From: Parastagonospora avenae f. sp. tritici 18332-5
Taxonomy: Eukaryota; Ascomycota; Dothideomycetes; Pleosporales; Phaeosphaeriaceae
DNA: 64,000 nucleotides
Direction: 5' to 3'
NCBI GenBank assembly: GCA_022559985.1
Contig: JAFJTR010000019.1
Span: 372,001 to 436,000, forward strand
Shown: piece by piece, positions 1 to 10,774 of the stretch
How the letters are laid out: every line of letters starts with the position of its first letter
How positions within the stretch are numbered: position 1 is the first letter of the stretch
Notes under the pieces: generated by a model
Database searches by the model: none
What the model was told of the DNA's origin: nothing
The model's input: the letters and a program-made list of their open reading frames with translations, nothing else
Made by a program: the position numbers and the translations under genes

Positions 1-222
1 CGAATGTTCGAGCCGCGTGACTCGTGGTGTCAGGCCCAAATGTGAAGTGATTCCATACTGCGAGATTCCTTGCAGTCGCTGCACCTCTGGGCTTCGAAGA
101 AGCTCTACAAGAACTGGCTCATGGACTAGGATCTCTCCGTATATCTCATCACGGATCGAGATTGTATGATTCTCGGAGAGTGAGTGCGTCTGGTAGATTC
201 CGGCGCTGGTAGGAGACGACAT
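1..222 (-). CDS. HD-domain metal-dependent phosphohydrolase, Cns2-like (partial, 3' end outside window)
   Basis: The minus strand is open from an ATG at 222-220 to the window edge, giving 74 residues with no stop. The sequence carries the N-terminal signature of the HD phosphohydrolase superfamily: 'RDEIYGEI' (res 24-31), 'LLRSPEVQRLQGISQYG' (res 41-57) and 'TRLEHS' (res 69-74), where the final His is expected to be the first metal ligand of the HD motif. Family members remove phosphates from nucleotides. The gene is divergent from the kinase/SAICAR/HisG fusion at 1840-4357. In the Cordyceps cordycepin cluster an HD phosphohydrolase (Cns2) is paired with a kinase-HisG protein (Cns3), so the same role is inferred here: dephosphorylation and conversion of a 3'-phosphorylated adenosine intermediate. 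The HD dyad itself and the C-terminus lie outside the window. HD superfamily: confident; Cns2 orthology: inferred from context. Confidence 0.82.
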   Translation of the reverse strand, partial: MSSPTSAGIYQTHSLSENHTISIRDEIYGEILVHEPVLVELLRSPEVQRLQGISQYGITSHLGLTPRVTRLEHS

Positions 223-1839
223 GTCTGCTGGACTGATATGTACCGATAGGAGCAACCGGTGTGGGATAAGTGCAGGAAGTGTGTGCGCTGGCCGGGAAAG
301 CGCAAAAGATAGGTTGAAGAGCCGGCAGGTCCCGTTTAGTGAGACAGCAAATAACGTGCCTCGATCTTGGCTACGCGTCCGGACTTTGACTGAATGACGC
401 GGTGCCGGCTTGTGGAACGGGCGCATTAGCCTTGAAAGCTAGTTGCTGCCATGTAGAGTACTATGCATGATCTCACCACTGCAATTCCCCTTTCACGTCT
501 TGGTGGAAAGGGTGCAGCCGGATATAACGATATATGGCTAGCGGCCGTGGGCGTATTTTGACAGAAGGTAAGGCGCGTAAGCTCTAGATGATTTTGGCCG
601 ATCTTGAGTCCCTTTTTCTCTCCCAAACCCCAGCACGTACTCGCCCGACGTCCCAGGGTCCTGTGGGGCGAAATTACGGCTTGCTAAACAAGGCTAGTGC
701 TCATGATTTAAAGGCACTGAAGGACCGATCACATGGCTCGGCCCACCTGCCCACCCGCCCTCCCGCCCGCTTTTCCGCTGCAGCTACCCCAGGTTTCCTC
801 ATCGGCACGTCATATAGCCGCAGGGAAATATCTGAAGGAAGGCCAAGCAAATCAGCTGCCTTAGTATATTGCAGGAGAAAGGCACCAATGGGAACGGATG
901 CTACGCAACTACGACAGAAGGGCAACCCAATCATACAATTAAGTTTGGCTATGTTAAGAATAGTAATATGCTTAATCAGCTTCTGCTCTTTTTGCGCAGA
1001 CTACAAACTAAAATCTCACTTTACCTCATACTGTGGAGCTTGAAATGCATCGTAGGCTCACCCCCAACTGTCCCACAGATGCTCTTTTTATGCAACTGAC
1101 CAATGAGGATCACATTTCACGGACCGAATGACCCTGCCACTGAGTATGTACTGGCCTGCAGTAGCCTCAGATAGAGGACCACGTCGTCAGCTTCACTTTG
1201 CGCAGCTTCGAATGGAGACCACCTTGGCAGCTTCGGCTCGCTTGCGTGATGATGGAACTAAGGCGTAGTAGGGAAGTCTTGTGCAAGAACGAGGTCACCA
1301 TGTGCAGGCGCAAGGCCAGTCACTGGACGAAAGAAGGCGGCCTTTTACAGGGGATTAGATATCACTCTTGTCGAGAGCTGAATACTGTAATATCAGTAAA
1401 GAAATCTTTTTTCAATTGTGACTATACACAGCGCGTTCTCACGTCCGGTGAAATTGCGGAGTACAACAGGAGCTTTCTCAGGTTATGTTGCTGTGGAAAC
1501 AAATTTCGATTCTCAGACTGTATATCGTTCAGCAAAACTCCGTGAACTTGTCCCTAGAGGAAAGATGAGTTCTTGTTGCTTGAGTGTAAACTCGACGTCG
1601 AACTATGTTTCAAAACCGTGGGGGTGTTCCGTCTGACGTGCAAAAGGGTTGTAGATTGAGGAATACAGACTTGAAAAGGACCGACTGAGGAAGCGTGCAA
1701 CTTGGAAACCTCACTTTTGTATAAATCAGCCACTCAGTCCTTTGAGATTCACTGCCTCCCAATAGCCGCACAAGCTTCACCATTTGTCTCTTATTTGTCA
1801 TATTGCAGTACGGCCAAGCTTCCCACCCTATCTTCGTCC
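223..1839. promoter_or_regulatory. shared 1.6 kb upstream region of the divergent HD and kinase/HisG genes
   Basis: No convincing gene is seen between the two divergent start codons. The stretch contains only short, composition-poor open frames. There is a C/T-rich tract around 738-775, a layout common in fungal promoters. A head-to-head arrangement of two functionally linked genes suggests coordinated control, but no specific binding site is claimed. Confidence 0.5.
1720..1726 (+). promoter_or_regulatory. TATA-box-like element of the kinase/SAICAR/HisG gene
   Basis: The heptamer TATAAAT lies 114-120 bp upstream of the ATG at 1840. It is the only good TATA match close to that start. Confidence 0.45.
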
Positions 1840-4357
1840 ATGATGTCCGAGTCGGCATATACTGTCGTCATTCACGGCAACGACGCGACTGGGAAATCAA
1901 CTCTCGTCCCGGCCCTCAGAGCGGCCGGTCAGGTTGTATATGCACGTGGAGATGAGGATCCCACACTCGAAGAAGCCGTCGTGGTCAGGTCCTTCGACAA
2001 ACTCACATTACAGCTTGCGGCAGATGACCGTGCTCCCCTCCCCACGTCGTACACGGATAAGGATGGCGTTCACCGTAGAATTGTGCGGATCATCCTGGAC
2101 GCTGACCTCCCTGTCCTCCAAGGGCGGCTCGCGAAACGGCCAAGCACAGACAAGTGGGAGTCTGAGAAATCCCTCTTTTACTTCCGCGCGCGATTCCTTG
2201 TATGCTCTCCGCATTTCACTTTGCTATCGGAAGACGCTGATAATTTTTCAGGAGCTAGCCGCATTCTATGGTCTGCCCGTCGTGGATACGGGGAAGAAGA
2301 GCGTTGATGACACCGTCTCTGACATCATCGCCCTCGCTCGCAACACTGAGGTCCTCGCGCTATTTCCTAGGCTTGCCTTGGGCACACTGACTCCCGAAGA
2401 TGTCGCTTCTTTGGCCGGTCGCCGCGCAGTGATCCCAGATGTTGACTACGAGAAGCGGCTGGAAGAGATCATTGGTATTGAGTGCGGCGAAACGTCGCTC
2501 TTCACACCCGAGGATGTTCGCAGTCAATGCTCTCGTGACCCGGGCCTTGTACATGCGCTTGTGAACCAGTATGACAATCTACATGACAAGAATGCTCCTC
2601 TGCGCCTCCGCCTGGTCGTCGAGGGCGAGTCAAAGCAGATCTACAAAGTCGAGACGCCCCTGACTCAATACTTCGACAACCACGTCATTGTCTTCCTCAA
2701 GCCGACTATCTATTCACACAGCAAGCAAGCAACGGCGGAAATTGGAGGTCTCAGCGCAATTCGTGCTGCTGGCTCTCGTCTCTTCCTTGAAATGCTTCAT
2801 CGCGCAGGTATCAGCCATACGTATGCCGGTCTAAATGCGCATGGACTCATCTGGGCGCGCAGCACGGAAATTACGATGATCGAAACAGTTTATAAGGAAC
2901 TCTGCTTGGGGACAGACAAACATTCCTTCTTTGGCATAGTCAACCACTCGGGTGTCACGCTGCCGACTGGCCAATATAAGCGTGGGCCTTACGTCCGCTT
3001 CGACTGGCGAAACCCGAATCACACATACAAGGGCGTCAATCCTGCGACGCATCCCTTCTATCATCTGATGGAAGCGTCGGTTGGGAAGGACGTATTTTAT
3101 GAGAAGTACCTCACGGCGCGGGCAAAGCCGTTTGGGGACAAGTGTGTTCCAGAGGAGCTCGTGCATGGCGTGCAAGACGTCGAGGCATCCGTGGACTGGA
3201 CCATACGCATATTCTTCACAATCCAGCATTATCTTCATCAGATCGGGCTCGAGGTGCAAGACGGATGCATCATGTTCGACCCGACGGGACGTACTATGTG
3301 GTCCGAGATTAACCAGGACTGCATGCGCATCAAGCAGCGTGAGGTCGCGGTTATCAACGGGAACGGCCAGGACGTATTCGATAAAGACCTCTGGCGCGCA
3401 GGTGGGAGCTCGGTGAAAGGGACGATTCTCGATAAGTGGACGCAGCTCAACGCGCGCCTTCGCGCGCATCTGGCGAGCCGCCCCTTTCACGAGCACGAGA
3501 TGGTCGCCCTGAATGAGCCATACGGCCTGCACGCACGACAAGTGCTTGCGGACGAAGCTCTTACACTGACTCCGCGCTATCGGGCACTTTATGAGCGTCT
3601 TGCCGTGCATGATCGCTCGCGTGTCCGATCGGCGGAGTCTGACAAGGGCGTGTCTGACAGTTTGCTTATGGAGGCATTCACCAATGGGCATGCCGGCCTC
3701 GGTCAAGCCGTCGCACGGCCTGATTCCAAAGCCATTGGAGTAACCGCGGACAAGTACGAAGATAGAACTGATGCCTTCATGCTGTTAAACCTTGGCGTGA
3801 AGCTCGTTCGCCCCGGAGGCCGCTACCTACGCATCGACTACGAGGTGGTCGACGCGGCCAAGTTCACCAAGGCCTTCGGCGAGGGCGCAAGAGTGCATTT
3901 TGTGTCTGCCAGGCCAAAGGACATGCCGGGGCTCCTCGCGCAGGGCGCCCTCGATGGCACGGTGACTTACAGCGTCGTCATGGACGACTTCCCGACTGTA
4001 GCAAAGCTTGTTCTTTCTGTGCCAGCGCCGGATATCTCGCTTGCGCTCATCAGTCGCCGCGGTCAGCAAATCGATCCGCTCGCGTGGACTGCTGAGAAGC
4101 CTGCGCGCATCGTGGCTGAGCATCCGCGCATGGTGCGAGAGCATCTTGCCAGCCTCGGTATCTCACAGGACACGTACAAGATACAGCGCGTACTCGGCGC
4201 CTCCGAGTCATATCTCGTTAACGATCCATGCGAGACATATCTTCTTTGCGATGCTATCGTAATCACCGGGGGCACCCTCGAAGCGAACAAACTGGACGTA
4301 TGGCAGGCCATCAGACCTAAGGGTGAAGTCGCTCTCGGTCTTTATCAGCAACTGTAA
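1840..4357 (+). CDS. Cns3-like fusion: nucleoside/nucleotide kinase + SAICAR-synthetase-like + HisG-like ATP phosphoribosyltransferase
   Basis: Two exons, 1840-2199 and 2252-4357, flank a 52-nt intron (GTATGC...TTTTCAG) and encode 821 residues; a second ATG lies at 1843. Res 13-21 form a Walker A loop (GNDATGKST), and the next ~150 residues resemble thymidylate kinase, including an Arg-rich 'LAKRPSTDKWES' lid. Res ~235-520 resemble PurC/SAICAR synthetase: 'GESKQIYK', a 'FLEMLHRAGISH' helix, and 'MWSEINQDCMRIK' in place of the usual DE(I/F)SPDxxR. Res ~625-810 match HisG, with 'VSARPKDMPGLLAQGALDG', 'ARIVAEHPRMVREHL' and the PRPP-loop-like 'ITGGTLEANKL'. Cns3 of Cordyceps carries a kinase that forms 3'-AMP and a HisG domain needed for pentostatin. 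Bacterial pentostatin loci encode separate HisG-like and SAICAR-synthetase-like proteins. A role in making a cordycepin/pentostatin-type nucleoside is therefore inferred. It is unlikely to serve histidine or purine synthesis, since all three domains are divergent. Confidence 0.85.
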
Positions 4358-5507
4358 CTTCATTCCTTAGATCGCATCGTCGGATAGGGGTAACAGCTGA
4401 AAGGAAATATTGCGGCGGACAGATCCATCGGCGACGCGCCTAAAAATACTGTAGCTTTGTAGCGTGAACTTCTAGTTGTGTGCAAAATAGTAGCAGATTG
4501 AGACAGCACTTTAGGCACAGCAAGAGTGAAGATCGTGTGTGTGTGACCACGAAGATCTTGGAAACACGATGATTTTCGCTACGGCGGAAGCTTGTTCCGT
4601 TGCGGGTGGATGCCCGCTAGGTAGTGAACTTACCTAACCATGATCTACCGCTGCCACGTGCAAGCCAAGAGCCGCCATACTCGCCATGCAGCGACCTTTC
4701 CCGCACTCCCACTTACTGCATCACTAAGCTATCCTATGTCTATGCACAAGATTAACGCACTAGTATAACTGCCTTTGCTCTTGGTTCGACAAACGTTACA
4801 TCAGTTTCCCGAGGGCCGATGGAGTGGGATTTGCATCAGCGTCACCATGGGCACACAACGTGGGAACCACATTCAGGCCTGTACGCGATCACTGCCTCAC
4901 ATTCAACGCGGGGAGTATCATGCTAGTCAATTTAGGGTCACTTTGTCGAGACTTATCTTCTTGCAAAGTTATTATAAGTTGCTGCTATTGACTGCGCTCA
5001 CTGAGTTGCAGCATGTTCTCCACGGATGGTGGAACATGGGACGGGACGAGCAGATCTACGGAAAACTTTGCAGATCAGGGAGGATGAGCAGCCGAGTCTG
5101 CACAGACTTCGACATATCTATATGTCCCGTGACAGTGACAAGTGCTTTCTGGATCAGAAACTTCGATCTGCAAAGCTGCATGCTCTAGTGTCGGCTGTGC
5201 TGAGTTGGTCTTGTCGATCGTGGTGAAGGAGCAAAGCTTCGTGACTTCTCGTGCAGGAGTATGGATCCGAGACTTTGGACAGGAATTTGAGAATGCGAGG
5301 TAGACTTCCGAGGCAGACCAATACGAAAAGGTTACAGTGCATAGGTCACGAATCAGCGCCGAATACTGAGTGACGCGAGCAAGTGGTAGCATTGTATGGA
5401 GGAATGGATTCAGACCTTGGAAAACGGTATCAGTAGCATTGAAAGCATATGCTCTAGACAAATGATCGTCAAGCTGCCAGATCTTACGCCAGTACACTTG
5501 AAATACC
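4358..5507. other. intergenic region between two convergent genes
   Basis: About 1.15 kb separates the stop of the kinase/HisG gene from the stop of the minus-strand P450. No recognisable gene, repeat or RNA was seen; the small open frames have no family resemblance. Confidence 0.5.
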
Positions 5508-7125
5508 TCACCCCGCTCGAGGGGTGAAGACCAAGTCGCATCTATCATGACAACTTCGAAAGCCATTAGCTTCGAAAGGAGCCATCTTCTCTGGTGTCGT
5601 CTCCGGTGCCAACGTGATTCGGAATGCGCGGAACGTAGCGGCAAGAATAATACGCATCTGATACGTCGCCATGTTACCTCCAGGGCAGCGGCGTGCTCCA
5701 ACGCCAAACGGCGCAAGGAATTTACGTTTCTCGGCAGTCCTGGCGTCGTCTCCGAGCCAACGTCGGGGATTGTAGCTGTCAAAGTCTGGGAAAAGATCCG
5801 GCCTCTGACGGCTCATTGACAGCGATTGTGTTGTTACTACAGTGCCCGCTGGGAGGTAGTAGCCTAGAATGTCGAGGCCTCCTTCAGGTACAAGACGGCT
5901 GCCTGTGAGAGCCACAGGAGGGCGGAAGCGCAGACCTTCTTTGATGCATGCATCGAGATACTTAAGCGAATCGAGCTCTTCATATCCCTCATAAGCAGAA
6001 ACTTCTTCGTACAAATCTTGTTGCAGGTTCTGGTTCTTCGCCAGCTCGTAGTAGATGAATGCAAGTGCAGACGACGTTGTTTCTGTTGCAGCAAGCACTA
6101 TGCAAAGTCAGCTTGTTTCTATAAAGTATCCAGGAATACATCAGCTTACCCTGGCCTGCCATCTCTGCCGCGATTTCTCTATCCGTCCACAACTGTGTCG
6201 GGTACTTTGCGTCCGGGTCGGTGAACAGCTTGTAGATGCTAGGATCATCGTCGAATGTCGCCTCATTTTGCGCAGCTTGTCGGCATAGCTCCAGGCCGAG
6301 ATCGAAGAGCTTGTCGCTCGACTGTACGCGAAATCGAGGGTGCGAGAAAGGTCCGTACTGAAGCCACTCAAAAAGCCATTCAGGAAGGCACAGTCTCCAC
6401 ACTACTAGAAAGTTATACTCTCCCACCACGCGAGGGAAGGTGTCCGACTCGACGTCTACGCCTGAACCTCCCATGATGACTTGCGAGTTCTTCAAGGTGC
6501 AGATGCGAAGATGGTGTACAATATCTTCAGACTTCTTTCCATCCGACTTAGCAATGTCCCCCACCATTGCTTCGATGTAGTCTATAAACACCTGATGACG
6601 GAGCTTGAGGTGTTTTGTCGTAGTTGCTATCATCACAGGATGGCGTCGCGTGCGTGCAATGGGGTGTTGTGGGTACGTAACCGTCCAGTCGTGACCACCG
6701 ACGCGCAGCGCGCGAATGGAGGTTGGCGATGTGTCGAGGTCCTTGCGGATGAACACTTTCTCCACTGCCTCTGGATCGTTCAAGATGACAAGGTTCGGGC
6801 TGATGCGAACGATGGGGCCGTACTTGGCCATGAGTTTGTCGGCTTCGAAGGACAGTCTGCCATGCCATCTCTGCCAGCGGATCCAGAGTGAGGTCACTGA
6901 GCTGATCCAAGGTCCTGGGATCGATCGTAGTGGATGAATGTGCCCGCGGTAGACAATCTTGGAGACCCGAACAGCGATCAAAAGTACGAGGATAGCTAAC
7001 ATGATGTGATGATATAGTTGTTCGTGGGTCACCTCGAGCATACCGTTGCTGAGTGCATCTTCGAAGAAACTCGCATTCTCAGGCTGGTCGAACTTGGCGA
7101 CGACATGATCAGTCTTATCAGACAT
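5508..7125 (-). CDS. cytochrome P450 monooxygenase
   Basis: Two exons on the minus strand, 7125-6150 and 6097-5508, are joined across a 52-nt intron (GTAAGC...CATAG) and give 521 residues. An upstream in-frame ATG at 7161 would add 12. An N-terminal membrane anchor (around res 38-52) is followed by a Pro-rich hinge with 'IPGP'. The I-helix core 'AATETT' is created by the splice junction. The K-helix ExxR is 'EGLR' (Glu379), and the heme loop 'FGVGARRCPGG' places the thiolate ligand at Cys463. These mark an ER-anchored class II fungal P450, of the type often annotated near pisatin demethylase or trichothecene oxygenases; substrate unknown. It is tail-to-tail with the kinase/HisG fusion, so it could be a tailoring enzyme of the same locus, but P450s are abundant in fungi and proximity alone is weak evidence. 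Confidence 0.93.
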
Positions 7126-10100
7126 ACTGACAGATATTAAAAGGGATGTGAACAACTTCAAGTGTTTGTGAACTGGGGCATCAGCATACAGAACGGTAGC
7201 AGCTTTATGGCGAGCTTTGCAAGTTCAGGCACTGCCAGCCCAATCGTCTGCCTGGGGAACATCCTTCCACTTCTGTCACAGAGTTCTCATGCTTAGCCAA
7301 TGACATTCGATCAGACACATGTGTAAACCTTCTTTCAAAGCTCGATCCCCAAGTAGCTCGTATCACCTTTGAGTTTGAAGTCGACTATCGAAACATGCAT
7401 GTATTGCGCGTCCATTATATGCAAGCCCCCCTCACCTCCGTACCGACTAACCTCCTGAAGGTGATATACAGGGTCACCAAGCGCTAAGCCTCTAGCCATT
7501 ATCAGTAGGTATTGCCGTGTTGTACCGTTGCGCATCTATCTTCTTGGAGAAAATTGGCTGTAAATCTGCATAAGAACGTCATATTTCTGAATCACAATTA
7601 GACTCAACTTATCGGAGCTTATGACGACTGGTCCGTCGTTCTAACTAGGATGCGGCTTGGAATTCGGGTATTTGTACTTGCGAAGTGGTAACATGAGCAT
7701 AAGGTGGATTGTCCCTGCCTTACTAATTATGCCCCTCGATGCAGGGTGTTGTCATAGACATGTTCTTTTCTGCCGCGCACTCGCCTCTCTTATGCAAATG
7801 CGCAGACATTCAGTACCACCTGGACAGCCTTGCAGATCACCATGTCATCATTGGCTTCTGATTTGCATGGACTGTCCTATAAGTGCTTGCTCAGGTAGGT
7901 GCTCGGTAAAGTTACATGGCGCATTACTTGCTATTCGATTAGGTCAGCGGAATGTTGTACGAAAACGTTTATCGGATCAAGATGTAGCATGTGCACATGA
8001 TTTCGAGCCATGTATGTATAGATATATTTAACTTTTTTCATTTGAATTCGGGCCATGAATCTGAATTTTGGCTGTGCATCACACTTTATGTCTGGATCGA
8101 CTCATGGTTGGTTACTGTTCTATGCTTATGAGAACATGGTCTAGCTAGAATGTGTAAGCGATATTCCACTTAACGTTTCCGAGTATATGGCTGTCGGCTA
8201 ACCGAGCGGAAGCATCGGGGCGGATCAATGCGGTCTCATCCTGAGTGCTATCCCTCTTTTTTGTGGGTAACTGAAGGCCCCCACTCATTGATGCCAATGA
8301 ACTATGGGTGCATATGTGTATGCGAGGCTGGGTGGAATGTAGAATGTGGCAAAATTAACGGTTGGGCTGCTAGCATACCGGTCAACACTACGTCAGCGTG
8401 CTTCTAGGTGCCGAGTGAAGCAAAAAATACCGGCCATTACGTGAGGTGATTGGTTTTAGAGGCTGAACTTTTACGAGGACCACAGGGTTTCTAAGGCTGC
8501 ATTGATGAAACTAGTCATAAACTCTATGAGCCAACAGAGTGCGAACGCGAGCGTGAAAGGCTACAGAAAGCAACAAGGCAAGGGATCTCTGCTTCGTACT
8601 TCTGTACATGAAGAGAACCACAAGTCAAACAGCATTTACTGAGCTTTGCGTACGATGAAAATGAAGCGCGATTGTGACGAGGCTTAGAAGTGCAAAGTAA
8701 GACCACGCTGAGTCTATTTACTCAGGGATATCGACTAAAATTGAGTTTCGTTTTTTCAAAGCTTGTGTCTATGTAGTTGAACTTTCTTTTTGTACAACAA
8801 AAATTCTCGTATCATCTGTCCCTCCGTGAAACAGGAATGTCAAAAAGGTCCATTCAACAAATTCGAATCTAGAATGATAGTGTAGATGAACAAGTAATGC
8901 CAGCAGACGTGTAAAAAGGAATTCAAAGTACCCGTACCACGCGCGGAGTGAGAAGGATGAAAGCACCGAGCGGCACGTGGCGATAGATGCACATATCAAA
9001 CTAAATCGTGTTGAGAGTCGTACCTGACCCAAACGGCCCGACAGAGTCCGCAGGGACTGCTCCTGAGCGGTACGCGAGCGCCGACTTGTTTCTACGGCGG
9101 AAACCCAAAGGTTCAAATGCCCCAGGTCCATCGTAGGAACGATTCCAGAACGTGTTTCCAGCTTCACAAGAATGGTACCCAATTTATTAGTGCTTACTCA
9201 GGTACGCTAAGCTTCGTCTTTTTCCGTGTTCTGGCCAACAATTTTCTCCGTTCCCAGATCTTGGCTTGTGCATTCGGCGCAATTTGCTGAACTTTCCGTC
9301 TTCGATCGATCAGTTTGACGAAGCGCCCGACACCTATAAAGCCTCGTAGGTATTCGAATTACCTTAACGTACGAATCGACAGATGCGCGGCAAGGGAGAA
9401 TTCATCGTCGCAATGTTGCGATTCTGCAGGTATTCGATGTTGCCCTTGTCTTGTTGGTGTTGGATCATGGGCTTATCGCAGGAGACGAGCTCGTATCGCC
9501 CCAGTACCTGAGCAAGATGATCCCTGCTGTCCATCATGCTTGTCGCACCCTTGCCGTTCCAAAATTAATTCCTAGCAGATCGTCATGACCACCAACTCGA
9601 TCCCCACGATTTCTTGCCAAAAGTTTCCGCGCACCGCTGGTTCACATGGCTGCCCACGCAACACCCACGGACTCCGCGTGTCCATCAAGAATCACGACGC
9701 TACAACCGGGGCCGAGGAATCTGCCTTGTTCTCTAGCTACGATGCGCGACCATCTGCAAATTGGGTATCTAGAAGTGAACGGACATTTCCGCTATCGCTA
9801 CAATTGTTCTACGCACACCGTGTCAGAAATTGGAAGTGACCAAAATACAGACAAGGCAGACGACGTACTTTGCGCTACCCGGGTGCCAGTGAATGCAGGG
9901 GTACTTTCCTATCACCAGGACGTCGAAATGCTTCCTTCTTGTCCAAGGCAGACACGCTTTTACCACGGAAATAACGGCTCATGTGGCTATGCAAAGAAGA
10001 TAGTCCATCGGGAATGTGTAAGCCTAAACAAGACTTGAAACATTGATCGGCCCCGATACGATATAATCAGGTTATACGTGCCGTTCCAGTTCAGCTATCG

Positions 10101-10774
10101 AATTCGAGAATTGTTCGAAACGCCCAGTGCCGGTGAATACTGCTGACCGAATCTGGCACAGTTTGAGTGTATTCTGAGCAGTGATCGGCTTCTCAATAGG
10201 CGACTTCTTCGTACAGTGAAATTATTGCGCCGAGATCTGTGTTGCTACTTGGATTCCGATGATCTGCAACCTCTCATACCCATGCGATCACAACTTGAGT
10301 ACCTTGAAAGACTGGTACACGGGAAAACAATTGCGTTTGCGGAATAGCAAGAAAGCTTAGCGTGAGCAGGGCAGCAATGGCAACAATGGTATGGAGCTTC
10401 GATCCACATTGCTATCCGCATTAACCTCGTACTTGTGCTCGAAGGCCAGCTCGAATGTGCAAACTACACCAAGGCTCAATGAGCAATGAAGCTGCATGCT
10501 GTTGGCGCCTCTCGCGAACAGCCCGCGAGATTGCATTGCTAACATGATCATTGAATCTCCACCACATCAGTGCAGCATCAGGAATAGTCGAGGGTTTTCG
10601 TGCATTCTTTCGATGGTCGAACACGAAATTTGAACCCGGGCGACCCCATGTATTGCTGCCCCCGTTCATAGAGCTGTTGTCAACACAGGGCCATGCATGG
10701 TAGTGCGAGATATATAACCATTACGTCCAGTTACCTCTGCCTTGCATCGGAAGTCGACGTCTATCTTCGACACC
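7126..10774. other. 3.6 kb region without a recognisable gene
   Basis: Both strands were read. Open frames of up to ~137 codons (for example minus 8769-9182 and plus 9646-10038) show no domain, no signal of selection such as a clean exon/intron structure, and no resemblance to a family I know. The last 70 bp hold the promoter of the Ser-rich gene. Confidence 0.45.
10711..10717 (+). promoter_or_regulatory. TATA-box-like element of the Ser-rich secreted protein gene
   Basis: TATATAA occurs 58-64 bp upstream of the ATG at 10775, a usual distance for a fungal core promoter. Confidence 0.5.

Noticed and set aside
2831..3706. 291-codon minus-strand frame opposite the HisG fusion
   Set aside because: It overlaps strongly conserved plus-strand domains and has no recognisable features.
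1840..4357. Assignment of the fusion to ordinary histidine or purine biosynthesis
   Set aside because: Primary HisG and PurC proteins are separate, more conserved and not fused to a dTMP-kinase-like domain; motif changes and the HD neighbour point to secondary metabolism.
8769..9182. 137-codon minus-strand frame with hydrophobic patches
   Set aside because: No signal peptide, domain or neighbouring exon; likely chance in a gene-poor region.
9315..10038. Overlapping plus-strand frames that might form a small gene
   Set aside because: No family pattern, no convincing splice sites joining them and uneven composition.
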